64,000 nt of DNA from Bog-473 sp963756025. Lineage in GTDB: Bacteria > Actinomycetota > Acidimicrobiia > Acidimicrobiales > RAAP-2. The notes below the pieces were generated by a model that searched no databases, had not been told where the DNA came from, and was given only the letters and a program-made list of their open reading frames with translations. The DNA lies in the NCBI GenBank assembly GCA_963756025.1, contig CAVWMF010000001.1, positions 558,001-622,000 of the forward strand, given 5' to 3'. This document shows, piece after piece, positions 9,191 to 16,742 of the stretch (positions are counted from its first letter, which is position 1; every line of letters starts with the position of its first letter). The position numbers and the translations under genes are program-made.

Positions 9191-10608
9191 GAGTTATAAC
9201 CAAAACCTGTGGATGCACCACCTGAACGGAGACGCGGCGTACCTTCCTGTTTGACACAAACAAGATCGCTGGCGGTGGAACGCCGGCAGGAAGGAACGCC
9301 GATGTTGAGAGTACATGTTGACGAGGCCGCCAGCGTGGAGCTGGCCGCTGGGCTCGATGCCATCGTGGCCGAAGGGGCCCGTCGAATGCTGGCCGCCGCC
9401 CTCGAAGCCGAGGTTGAGGCCTACGTCTCGAGCCTGATCCATGAAGTTGACGAACATGGCCATCGCCTGGTCGTGCGCAATGGGCATGCCGAACCACGCT
9501 CCCTCGTCACCGGGGCCGGCCCGCTCGAGGTGCGAGCCCCACGGGTCGACGACCGCCGGGTCGACGAAGGGACCGGGGAGAGGATGCGCTTCCGGTCCTC
9601 GATCCTGCCGCCGTGGGCCAGGAAGTCGCCCAAGGTAGCCGAGGTGCTGCCGCTGATGTACCTGCACGGGATGAGCTCGGGCGACTTCGCCCCGGCGCTC
9701 GAGGAGTTCTTCGGTTCGGCGGCGGGATTGTCGGCCTCGGTGATCACTCGACTGACCACCGACTGGCAGCGTGAACGCGATCAGTTCGCCCACCGCTCCC
9801 TCAAAGAGGTCGACTACGTCTACCTCTACGCCGATGGGATCCACTTCAACGTCCGCCTCGACGAGGCCCGGCTCTGTGTCCTGGTCATTGTCGGCGTACG
9901 GGTTGACGGGACCAAAGAACTGGTCTCGATCACCGACGGGCACCGCGAGTCCACCGAGTCGTGGGCCGACGTGCTGCGTGATCTCAAACGCCGGGGCATG
10001 CGGACCCCGGTCCTCGCCGTCGGTGACGGCGCTCTCGGGTTCTGGGGTGCGCTCAGCGACGTCTTCCCCGACACCACGCACCAACGGTGCTGGGTCCACA
10101 AGATGGCGAACGTCATGAACGCCCTGCCCAAATCGGCCCAGCCGGCTGCCCGGGCCGCGCTGGCCGAGGTCCGTGACGCCGAGGACCGTGCGCACGCCGC
10201 TGAAGGCCCTGGAGCGGTTCAAGAAGGACTATGAGGCCAAGTGGCCCAAGGCGGTGGAGAAGGTTGTCAAGGACGCCGACGCATTGTTGGCCTTCTTCGA
10301 CTTCCCGGCCGAGCACTGGGTCCACCTCAAGACCACCAACCCAATCGAGTCCACCTTCGCCACCGTGCGACTGCGCACCAAGGTCACCAAGGGACCGGGC
10401 TCACGGGCGGCCGGACTGGCCATGGCCTACAAGCTGATCGAGTCGGCCCAGACCCGCTGGCGAGCGGTCAACGCACCGCAACTCGTCGCTTTGGTCCGAG
10501 CCGGTGTCGTCTTCGAAAAGGGGGTGATGGCCGAACGATCAGAGACGGATGAGAACGAGGTCGCCGCGTAGTCCGACAGATTTCTCATCCACAGGTATTG
10601 ACTATTTC
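9191..10608 (+). mobile_element. IS256-family insertion sequence
   Basis: The element is about 1,418 bases long, within the family range. Its left end (GAGTTATAACC, then AAAACCTGTGGATG) and right end (on the other strand GAAATAGTC, then AATACCTGTGGATG) are imperfect inverted repeats of about 23-25 bases sharing ACCTGTGGATG. Direct copies of TCGTCGACAAG flank it. It carries a single transposase gene, here with one frame break. It lies inside a small monooxygenase gene, in opposite orientation to it. The intact target duplications and recognisable ends point to fairly recent insertion. Confidence 0.9.
9302..10571 (+). CDS. IS256/mutator-family transposase with one frameshift
   Basis: ATG at 9302 has AAGGA seven bases upstream. 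The first frame ends at 10234 and the remainder continues in the next frame to 10571. The join is near 10199, where ..DRAHA should continue directly into LKALERF. A single extra base in GCCGCTG explains it. The three catalytic acidic residues lie in YADGIHFNVR, AVGDGALGFW and NPIESTFATVR, with the C/H-containing QRCWVHK in between, all typical of this DDE family. Combined length is about 420 residues, normal for the family. Everything else is intact, so the break may be a sequencing error or a very young mutation. Confidence 0.85.
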
Positions 10609-10619
10609 TCGTCGACAAG
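10609..10619. repeat. Right target-site duplication of the IS256-type element
   Basis: TCGTCGACAAG, identical to 9180-9190, directly follows the right terminal inverted repeat. The two copies define the insertion point within the monooxygenase gene. Confidence 0.8.
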
Positions 10620-10747
10620 ACGTTCGGCCTCCTCCGGCTGGGTCGTAACCATCTCGATGATCTGGATGAAGCTCATGTCGTGCGCTCCTTACGCTTGGTG
10701 TGTTCCACGTCGTCCCGAAGCCACGGCCGGGCCCGAGCGTCCCCGCG

Positions 10748-11107
10748 TTATTTTGCGTAATCGCCGAATCCTTGCCAGTCGATGACGACGCAGGCCTCGT
10801 CGCCCACGATCCACGCGTCGTGCCCCGGCGGACAGACCATGAGGTCGCCGGGACCAAAATCCATTTCCTCTCCGTCGTCCATGCGCACCGTCATCCTCCC
10901 GGAGATGAAGTAGCCCGCGTGAGGAGCCTGGCAACTCTCGGTCTTGGCGATGGGCTTCACATGTTTTGACCACTGCCAACCTGGCTCGAAGGTCGCCCGG
11001 CCCACGGCTCCGGCGTCGGCATTGACCAACTCCAGCCTGCCCATGCCGTCCTCGAACGGCCGGGTCTCCTCCGGTTCATCGAGACTTTTGCGGATTAGTC
11101 CAGCCAT
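10748..11107 (-). CDS. Single-domain cupin protein
   Basis: ATG at 11107 (MAGLIRKSLDEPEETRPF) is chosen over an upstream in-frame codon because GGGAGGG lies just before it. The protein has 119 residues. A conserved cupin barrel is visible: AGYFISGRMTVRMDDGEEM, then GPGDLMVCPPGHDAWIVGDE. The first cupin box has HVKP where many enzymes have a His pair, so metal binding is uncertain. Small cupins of this type bind or convert small organic acids or act as sensors. The split monooxygenase gene lies 71 bases downstream on the same strand, suggesting a two-gene oxidation or detoxification operon before the IS256 insertion. A 12-base palindrome lies just upstream. Confidence 0.75.
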   Translation of the reverse strand: MAGLIRKSLDEPEETRPFEDGMGRLELVNADAGAVGRATFEPGWQWSKHVKPIAKTESCQAPHAGYFISGRMTVRMDDGEEMDFGPGDLMVCPPGHDAWIVGDEACVVIDWQGFGDYAK

Positions 11108-11145
11108 GCTCCCTCCCTTGAACGAGGCATGTGATTTCCGCCCTC

Positions 11146-11157
11146 CACTACGTAGTG
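11146..11157. promoter_or_regulatory. Perfect 12-bp palindrome upstream of the cupin gene
   Basis: CACTACGTAGTG is a perfect inverted repeat 39-50 bases upstream of the cupin start, where an operator or activator site would sit. No regulator is adjacent on that side. The AraC gene beginning at 12449 is the nearest candidate, but the link is speculative. Confidence 0.35.
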
Positions 11158-11627
11158 TCGCGCCGAACGCCTGAGATGTAACTGGGGTTGACGTGACAAG
11201 TTGGTGACAATGGAATGGGTCCCCGGGTGACACGTTGCCGAAAGAGCTGTGCTTGACTGCGCTCGCAGCCGGGCGGGCTACAGCCACTGACGATTTCTCC
11301 ATCAGTCGGGCGATCTCGCCGTCGGGACCCTGGCCAACGACGGGTCAACGGTGTTCGACGATCTCCACCTCAACGGTGCACCGGGCAGCATCTGCCTCAC
11401 CCCGGACGAGGAGGTGCTCCTGACCCAGAACGGCAACATCACGTCGTACCCGTCAGCGCCGAGCCCCAGCGGAGACGCCTTCACCCTCGTCTACGGTCCG
11501 ACGCAGCCATCGCCACCGACGGGAGAGACAGGGGTCATCTCCGGCTCCGCCCTCCTGCGTGAAAACCTTTTCAAGGCTGCGACTCCCGCCGAGCGGACGC
11601 TCCCGCCCGCGGGAAGTCGATCGAGCC
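11158..11627 (+). other. Gene-poor stretch with a possible coding remnant
   Basis: About 470 bases between the cupin and AraC genes. From about 11310 one plus-strand frame reads SGDLAVGTLANDGSTVFDDL and continues with NGAPGSICLTPDEEVLLTQN. It looks protein-like but has no start with a ribosome site, and its end overlaps the AraC gene. I do not recognise it; it may be the tail of a lost gene. Two GTGACAA copies occur near 11190-11210. Nothing else convincing is seen. Confidence 0.25.
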
Positions 11628-12449
11628 CTAACCGGACACGCGACGACGGTAGGCCGATGGCGTCTCGCCCGTGTGCCGGACGAAGGCACGGGTGAACGAG
11701 CTCCCTTCGAAGCCGACAGTGCTCGCGACATCGAGAATCGTGAGTCCCGGCTCGCTGAGGAGCGCCATGGCCCGGAGGAGCCGGCTCTCGAGGAGATACT
11801 GCCGCCAGGTCATACCCGTGGCAGCCGGAAAGGCCCGCCGGAGGGTCCTCTCCGAGACGCCGACCCTCCGGCAGACTTCGGCCGCGGTCACCGTGGCGAG
11901 GTTGGTGTTGGTCTGCTCCATCACCGCCCGCACCAGGGGATCCTGGGTGTTGGGGAGGCACAGCGGCATCTCGTGGTCGAACCATTCCAGGACGAGTCCC
12001 GCCAACGCAGTGAAGAAGGAGTCCGCTCCCGGGTCGCTCTGGGGCCGGCTGATCGGCCAGCGTACGGCGTAGAGGATCATCTCCCGGATGACCGGAGCAG
12101 CCGCGAGGATCCGAGCCCGGCCCCCCTCGTCGGGGACCAGATCGGGCGCAAAAAACACCGAGATCGTCCGGACGCCCTTGAGGATTGAGCTGTGGGAGAG
12201 ACCCGCCGGGATCCAGGCAGCCTGCCGTGGGGGAAGGAGGTAGTGGGCCGACTCCGTCTCCACCTCAATGGTACCCTCGAAGGCGTACTCCAGCTGATGG
12301 AGATCGTGGGAATGCCAGCCCGTGACCAGGTCGGGCCCGTCGTAGACATACGTTCCCGCGGTCACCTCGGTCTCGCCCCGCATGTCGACGAGCCGTTGGT
12401 GGTTGGCCGTTCCGGGCAAATAGTTGGCCAGATCGGCAGCGACGGTCAC
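11628..12449 (-). CDS. AraC-family transcriptional regulator
   Basis: GTG at 12449 gives 273 residues and leaves a short gap to the divergent methyltransferase. Residues about 20-100 form a cupin-type sensor domain (GWHSHDLHQLEYAFEG, then HYLLPPRQAAWIPAGLSHSS). The C-terminal 100 residues carry two helix-turn-helix motifs (TAAEVCRRVGVSERTLRRAF, and TILDVASTVGFEGSSFTRAF) ending in TGETPSAYRR, the AraC signature. This layout matches regulators that respond to a small ligand. Being divergent from the methyltransferase at 12474, it may control that gene and itself from the shared, very short intergenic region. The ligand is unknown. Confidence 0.88.
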   Translation of the reverse strand: MTVAADLANYLPGTANHQRLVDMRGETEVTAGTYVYDGPDLVTGWHSHDLHQLEYAFEGTIEVETESAHYLLPPRQAAWIPAGLSHSSILKGVRTISVFFAPDLVPDEGGRARILAAAPVIREMILYAVRWPISRPQSDPGADSFFTALAGLVLEWFDHEMPLCLPNTQDPLVRAVMEQTNTNLATVTAAEVCRRVGVSERTLRRAFPAATGMTWRQYLLESRLLRAMALLSEPGLTILDVASTVGFEGSSFTRAFVRHTGETPSAYRRRVSG

Positions 12450-12473
12450 CGCTGATGAGTGTACCAATGGAGG

Positions 12474-13256
12474 ATGGACGAAAAGCTCTCTGACGAGGAA
12501 GTTCGGCAGTCGTTCGCCCGGCAGGTCGGGCTGTTCTCCGGTGACGATTCGCCGTTCGCCAATCGCTCCGCCGCTGCCACCCGCTGGGTCGAGCCCCTCA
12601 GCGACGACATGTTGGTGCTCGACGTCGCCTGTGGGGCGGCCCATGTGGCGGAAGAGCTCGCGCCCCACGTGCGCCAGGTCGTCGGCATCGACCTGACACC
12701 GGACCTCCTCCGGCTGGGGGCCGATCGCCTCGGGGAAGCCGGTGTGTCCAACGTGCTGCTCCAAGAAGGCAATGCCGCCGACCTGCCCTTCCTCGACGAG
12801 ACCTTTGATCTCGTCCTCTGCCGCAGTGCTTTGCACCATTTCCGTGACCCTTCGATCACGGTCCGGGAGATGGCCCGGGTGTGCCGGCCCGGTGGCCGTG
12901 TCGTCGTATCCGACCTCGTGGCGCCCGACGCCGAGGTCAGGGCTGCGTACGACGACCTCCACCGCAAGCTGGATCCTTCGCACATGGGAGTCCTTCTGGC
13001 CGACGAGCTCGTCGAGCTCCTTGCCGATGAGGTGGGTCCGATCGCCTTTGCCGAACTTCCGGACCCGCACCGTCTGCCGCTCGACTACATCTTCAGTCAG
13101 GTCAGCGACCGCGAAGCGGTCCGGTCCGCACTCGCGAAGGAGCTCGACGGCGGCCCACCTTCAGGTTTCGAGCCCGCGCTCGACCCGGAATCGGGATCGT
13201 TCTCGGTCTCCTTTGCCATGGCGACCGTCCAGGGGAGCAGGCTCATGGGGCGTTGA
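12474..13256 (+). CDS. SAM-dependent methyltransferase (class I)
   Basis: ATG at 12474 gives about 260 residues; a GTG 15 bases upstream is an alternative because GGAGG directly abuts the ATG. The Rossmann SAM-binding signature is VLDVACGAAHVAEELA, followed by VVGIDLTPDLL, then NAADLPFLDETFDLVLCRSA and the post-motif RPGGRVVVSDLV. This is the UbiE/COQ5-like Methyltransf_11 group, which methylates small molecules. The C-terminal 100 residues (DDLHRKLDPSHMG, then PLDYIFSQVSD) are probably substrate-binding. It is divergent from an AraC regulator with only about 25 bases between starts. The substrate is not evident. Confidence 0.88.
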   Translation: MDEKLSDEEVRQSFARQVGLFSGDDSPFANRSAAATRWVEPLSDDMLVLDVACGAAHVAEELAPHVRQVVGIDLTPDLLRLGADRLGEAGVSNVLLQEGNAADLPFLDETFDLVLCRSALHHFRDPSITVREMARVCRPGGRVVVSDLVAPDAEVRAAYDDLHRKLDPSHMGVLLADELVELLADEVGPIAFAELPDPHRLPLDYIFSQVSDREAVRSALAKELDGGPPSGFEPALDPESGSFSVSFAMATVQGSRLMGR

Positions 13257-13263
13257 CGGAGGC

Positions 13264-13722
13264 CTACTCCCCGAGCTGCTCGGGCCACATGCCGGACGGA
13301 CGTTCTTCCTTGCACAGGTCACAGATCTCCTGCAGGAGGATCAGTTCGCTGTCGGGGTCATCCCTGAACGCCTGGCCGAGTCCCCGATAGGTGCCTGACG
13401 CATCCGGGTAGAAACGTCGATCACAGAAGTCGCACTGCCTGCCCTTCACCCGCCATTCGTAAAGGTCGTCGTAGTAGAACTCGTCACCTTCGCGCCGAAG
13501 CAGGACCCAGCCATGTTGACCGAGGAACTCCGGGGCTGCGGGCACGACCAGGAGGTCCCGGACCGTGCCCAGCACGTCAGCGACCGCCTCGAGAAAGGCG
13601 ACGCGACTGTCGTCGATGCGCCACTGCGGCAATCGGAAAAGCTCGGCGATCGCATCGAGGGCAACCGCATCGGCACTGCGTTGTTCATCTGCCTGAAGAT
13701 CTCCCATGCGCGAGTCTGGCAT
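13264..13722 (-). CDS. Hypothetical protein with two CxxC pairs
   Basis: Start chosen at ATG 13722 (MPDSRMGDLQADEQ); a longer version would run into the divergent gene at 13840. The 152-residue product has a helical N-terminal half and a C-terminal half with CDFCDRR and, about 40 residues later, CDLCKEE. This paired-cysteine arrangement usually holds zinc. No known family is recognised and no signal peptide or membrane segment is visible. It converges on the methyltransferase with seven bases between stops, and its start region faces a secreted-protein gene. A structural or nucleic-acid-binding zinc role is possible but not supported beyond the cysteines. Confidence 0.55.
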   Translation of the reverse strand: MPDSRMGDLQADEQRSADAVALDAIAELFRLPQWRIDDSRVAFLEAVADVLGTVRDLLVVPAAPEFLGQHGWVLLRREGDEFYYDDLYEWRVKGRQCDFCDRRFYPDASGTYRGLGQAFRDDPDSELILLQEICDLCKEERPSGMWPEQLGE

Positions 13723-13839
13723 CGGCGCCCACGCACCGAGATGGGAACGACCCCGCACCGCGTTCGCACCCGAAAGCGCCACTGAGACCGCATATCGTGG
13801 GTTCGGGCTGGTCCGGCCCGTCTCGACAAGGGAGGGTAG

Positions 13840-14445
13840 ATGCGGCTCCGGGATGTGCGCCACTGGGCGATCGCCTTGACCTGCTCGGCCATGGTGAGCG
13901 CCGCCTCGGTCGGGGTTTCATGTGCGTCCATGTCCTCGGGCACACGGGTCGTCGTCGCCAAATACGGGTTCGCGGTGACGTTGCCCGCAGGTTGGCAGAA
14001 AGTGCAGTTGACCAAGTCCGGCATCAGCAAGTTGGTCAAGCGAATGCACAAAGTTGCTCCGGTGCAAGGCTTCCTGTCCAGCCAGGCCGCGCAGGAAACC
14101 GTCCGGAAAATGCAGCTCTACGCCATCGGCCCCCTCCAGGGCGGAATGATCCCCAACATGAACGTCCTCGTCCAATCACCTCCGGGGCTTCCCAGCGGCG
14201 CGTCGTTCCTGTCCCAGGTGAAGCAGCTCATGACGGGCACGCTCCATAACGCAGGGTTCACCAACGTGACGACGACCATCGTCCATCTTCCGTTTGGCTC
14301 GGCCGTTCAAGGGCAGTACACCGCGCCTTCGACGTCCGTGGTGATCACGCAGCTCTACATTTCCCACAGGTCGCACTTCTACATCGTCACGTTCACGCCC
14401 TCCTCTGTGGCCACGCAGATCGAGAACACCTGGCGCTGGCAATAG
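13840..14445 (+). CDS. Exported hypothetical protein
   Basis: The protein has 201 residues. GGGAGGG lies five bases before the ATG. The N-terminus (MRLRDVRHWAIALTCSAM, then AASVGVSCAS) reads as a signal peptide with a possible but non-ideal lipobox cysteine. The remainder (YGFAVTLPAGWQKV, then VQGQYTAP and FYIVTFTP) has the look of PsbP/DcrB-like small beta domains found in actinobacterial lipoproteins, in which a GW-containing strand opens the domain. No catalytic residues are obvious. It is transcribed divergently from the CxxC gene. An envelope location is likely; the function is unknown. Confidence 0.6.
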   Translation: MRLRDVRHWAIALTCSAMVSAASVGVSCASMSSGTRVVVAKYGFAVTLPAGWQKVQLTKSGISKLVKRMHKVAPVQGFLSSQAAQETVRKMQLYAIGPLQGGMIPNMNVLVQSPPGLPSGASFLSQVKQLMTGTLHNAGFTNVTTTIVHLPFGSAVQGQYTAPSTSVVITQLYISHRSHFYIVTFTPSSVATQIENTWRWQ

Positions 14446-14471
14446 GCAGGCCCTGGGAGGGCCGCCGGCCC

Positions 14472-14957
14472 CTATGCAGCGACGGAACTCTTGGCCCGAA
14501 GGCCTCGACGCCCGCGTACGGCGAGGAGGGCGTCGGCGGCCGCGCAGGCCACGCCGAAGCGGATCTCGTTCGGCAGACCTTCCTCCGATTCGTTCTGCAC
14601 CCGTTCATGGAACCGGCGAACGACCATGGGGAACGGGTTCCGGCCCGCGAAATACATCATGGGCTTGTCCAGATCGAGCAGGGCCGCACCGGCCATGGCG
14701 GCCACCGTGGCCGCACGGGTCTGCTTCGTGGCGACGAGGGTGGCGCCGGCCATGACGGCCAGTCCCAGCACGCCATCTCGCTTGGCTATGGCCAGGAACC
14801 TGTCCGCTCCAGCGGGCTTTTTCGTGTCACATCCCCAGTGGGGAACGGCATCGAGGGCGAGATGCGAGACCACACCCACGGCGAATGCCGCCACGGGTCG
14901 CCGTGCCAGCAAGCGGCCGATCAGGGCTCCCGAGAGCACATGGTTGGTCACGAACAT
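14472..14957 (-). CDS. Membrane protein resembling metal-dependent hydrolase-like families
   Basis: ATG at 14957 is preceded by GGGAGAG and gives 161 residues (MFVTNHVLSGALIGRLLA). Several hydrophobic stretches are present (AAFAVGVVSHLALDAVPHW, and two Ala/Val/Leu-rich helices later). The histidines and acidic residue in NHVLSG and SHLALDAVPHW are arranged as in YdjM/DUF457-type membrane-bound metal-dependent hydrolases. The C-terminal third (MMYFAGRNPFPMVVRRFHER) is cytoplasmic in appearance. Family assignment is by pattern only. It converges on the exported protein at 14445 and starts upstream of the riboswitch region. Confidence 0.6.
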   Translation of the reverse strand: MFVTNHVLSGALIGRLLARRPVAAFAVGVVSHLALDAVPHWGCDTKKPAGADRFLAIAKRDGVLGLAVMAGATLVATKQTRAATVAAMAGAALLDLDKPMMYFAGRNPFPMVVRRFHERVQNESEEGLPNEIRFGVACAAADALLAVRGRRGLRAKSSVAA

Positions 14958-15094
14958 CGTCCAACTCTCCCAGAGTGCGGGTAGCCGGAGATCGCGGCAA
15001 TCACCCCGGGCGGTAGCGCGCAGGTTGCAAACCGGTTGACGTGCCCGTCCAGGACGCACTTCCCTTGACTTTGGGCAGGTCAGGGTGTCATTGT

Positions 15095-15190
15095 GGAGTT
15101 GCAAGTCGAAAAGGCAAACCTCCCGCGAGGGAGGGACGCAAAGTTTACGGGACTCTCTGAGTTGGCCGGGCCGCCGAAATAGTGAAGGAC
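15095..15190 (+). promoter_or_regulatory. Class I cyclic-di-GMP (GEMM-I) riboswitch
   Basis: The diagnostic blocks occur in order: AAGGCAAACC, a CTCCC stem closed by a GCGA (GNRA) tetraloop and GGGAG, then GGGACGCAAAG, then a second helix with CGGG on one side and CCGGGCCGCC on the other, followed by AAAT. These match the GEMM-I consensus, including the tetraloop that docks into the second helix and the G of AGG that contacts one ligand guanine. A possible -35 TTGACT lies at 15065-15070, with only a weak -10 after it. The next downstream reading frame starts at 15239. The outer pairing and exact ends need folding. Confidence 0.82.
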
Positions 15191-15238
15191 CTGTAGCTAT
15201 TTTCCCAGCGACCCGAAACTCAGGGTGGAAAGGGAAAT

Positions 15239-15472
15239 GTGCACACGAGCATTCTTCACAAACAGCGCCCCGGAGTTTGTCATCAGTGCGGTTGGAGAGG
15301 GAACGTCGGAAAGGTTCTCCGACGCGACCGCCGTCACATATCTGCCGGGGACACCCATGGTCGCCTCTGTGAAGAATGTGTGGCTCTCCTTTTCCAAGGC
15401 CGGACGGAGTTTCGTGACGAGCACGCCGGCCACGCGAGCCTGAGGGTCGTCCAGGCCCGAGAAGTTGCCTGA
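15239..15472 (+). CDS. Small CxxC/CxxC zinc-ribbon-like protein downstream of the riboswitch
   Basis: GTG at 15239 gives 77 residues. Two cysteine pairs, VCHQCGW and LCEECVALL, are 28 residues apart with basic residues between (VLRRDRRH), which resembles a treble-clef or zinc-ribbon fold. Purine-rich GGTGGAAAGGG lies just upstream. The start is about 50 bases beyond the cyclic-di-GMP aptamer, so the gene is probably its regulated target. A competing frame begins ATG at 15237 (MCTRAFFT, reminiscent of N-terminal-nucleophile amide hydrolases) but stops at 15443 without a full domain. I favour the cysteine-pair frame, with moderate confidence. Confidence 0.5.
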   Translation: MHTSILHKQRPGVCHQCGWRGNVGKVLRRDRRHISAGDTHGRLCEECVALLFQGRTEFRDEHAGHASLRVVQAREVA

Positions 15473-15794
15473 GCAGATGGCACTCCAGTGGTCATAGATC
15501 ATCGCCGTCGGACCCACCGCCATCGTCCGGGCACGCCAGAGCGTCCCTTCGATCCGCCAGTGGGTTGGTCGCCCCTGAGCGCGACGACAACCATCCGGAT
15601 GTTGCCCGATCCCGAGCCGATGCCGGTCTGGGATCACCCGACCCCTGACGCCCATCCCTCCTCGAGCGCCCCGGTGCTCGAGACGCTCCCCGAGGAGCCG
15701 TAACCGCCGTTCCCCGGCCTCGTCCGTCCCTATACTGCACAAATCCGACTGATTCACTTGGAATCGCCGGACGGGACCGAGGAGAAGAAGCGAC
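15473..15794. other. Intergenic stretch without a convincing gene
   Basis: About 320 bases upstream of the TauD-type gene. A plus-strand frame (15488-15703) ends in LPDPEPMPVWDHPTPD and could be a 71-residue protein, but it has a GTG start, no ribosome site and no recognised motif. Minus-strand frames are equally unconvincing. GAGGAGAAG at the right end belongs to the next gene. Confidence 0.3.
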
Positions 15795-16679
15795 ATGACG
15801 ACCGTGGCCTCGCAGGTGGAGTTGGCCATCACCCCCCTCACCGGTACGACCGGTGCCGAAATCCGGGGGGTCGACCTGCACGAGACGCTGACCGAAACCA
15901 CCGTGGCTGCCATTCTGGCGGCTCTTGTCGAGTACAAGGTGATCTTCTTCCCCGGCCAGCATCTCTCGTCGGAGGAGCATCTGGCGTTCGCGGCACAATG
16001 CGGCGAGATCACCGAGGCCCACCCGATTTCCCGCGGCAACCAGGGCTACCCCGGACTCCACGAGATCAATTACAGCGAGATCCGCGAGACCTACGCCAGT
16101 CGCCCGAACCCACTGAAGAAGCCACGGCTCGACGGCTGGCACACCGATGTCACGTTCATGCCGACGCCGCCCATGGGGTCGATCCTCAACGCATTGGCCA
16201 TGCCCGAACGGGGCGGGGACACGGTCTTCGCCAACACGGAGGCGGCCTACGAGGGACTCTCCGAGCCGTTCCGGCACTTCCTCGACGGCCTGGTGGCCGT
16301 GCACGACGGTGAGGAGCCGTTCGGAGAGGGGTTGCGCAAGGACGGCTTCGCAGAATGGGACGGGCAGCGGTTCACCGAGTTCACCCCGGTCGAACACCCC
16401 CTGGTGCGGACCCATCCGGTGAGCGGCAAGAAGAGCCTCTTCGTCAACCCGGAGTTCACCTCGCACATCAAGGGGTTCTCCCGGCGAGAGAGCGACGGGA
16501 TCCTCGAATTGCTCTACGAGCACATGATCCAGCAGAAGTATCTCTGTCGTTACAACTGGAGCGCGGGTGACCTGGGCTTCTGGGACAACCGTTCCACCAT
16601 GCACTTCGTGGTGATCGACTACGGCACCCAGCACCGTTTGATCCAACGGGTGACGCTCAAGGGCGAACGGCCGTTCTGA
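15795..16679 (+). CDS. TauD/TfdA-family Fe(II)/2-oxoglutarate dioxygenase
   Basis: The protein has 294 residues, normal for the family. GAGGAGAAG lies eight bases before the ATG. The iron-binding WHTDVTF motif is near residue 115. The distal His lies in STMHFVV or in the following TQHRLIQRVTL, where the 2-oxoglutarate-binding Arg also sits. The N-terminal GAEIRGVDL and VIFFPGQ are standard for taurine/alpha-ketoglutarate dioxygenases. Such enzymes hydroxylate sulfonates, phenoxyacids or amino-acid-like substrates with CO2 and succinate as co-products. No transport or sulfonate genes are adjacent, so the substrate is open. The gene converges on the ABC permease gene. Confidence 0.92.
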   Translation: MTTVASQVELAITPLTGTTGAEIRGVDLHETLTETTVAAILAALVEYKVIFFPGQHLSSEEHLAFAAQCGEITEAHPISRGNQGYPGLHEINYSEIRETYASRPNPLKKPRLDGWHTDVTFMPTPPMGSILNALAMPERGGDTVFANTEAAYEGLSEPFRHFLDGLVAVHDGEEPFGEGLRKDGFAEWDGQRFTEFTPVEHPLVRTHPVSGKKSLFVNPEFTSHIKGFSRRESDGILELLYEHMIQQKYLCRYNWSAGDLGFWDNRSTMHFVVIDYGTQHRLIQRVTLKGERPF

Positions 16680-16742
16680 GCAGAGAGACGGAGCGGCCAG
16701 ATCGACGAAATCAACTTGACCCTTCCCTGCGCGCGTCGGGGG

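Larger units (their letters stand above)
8948..10676 (-). pseudogene. Small antibiotic-biosynthesis-monooxygenase-like gene split by an IS256-type element
   Basis: The 5' part (10676 down to 10609) encodes MSFIQIIEMVTTQPEEAERL followed by VDE and then runs into the element. The 3' part (9190 down to 8948) encodes WQAQTEGRRT onward and ends RNLDVQRIEEMT. Removing the element and one target copy restores one uninterrupted 99-residue frame. AAGGAG lies eight bases upstream of the ATG. Size and the YVQIVEFASYKDAM pattern fit the ABM/dimeric alpha-beta-barrel family of small monooxygenases or isomerase-like proteins. It lies 71 bases downstream of a cupin gene on the same strand, presumably once an operon. 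The interrupted gene would now give a 24-residue peptide. Confidence 0.85.

Noticed and set aside
10190..10205. Programmed frameshift in the IS256-type transposase
   Set aside because: The family normally uses a single frame, and no slippery A- or T-run is present at the break.
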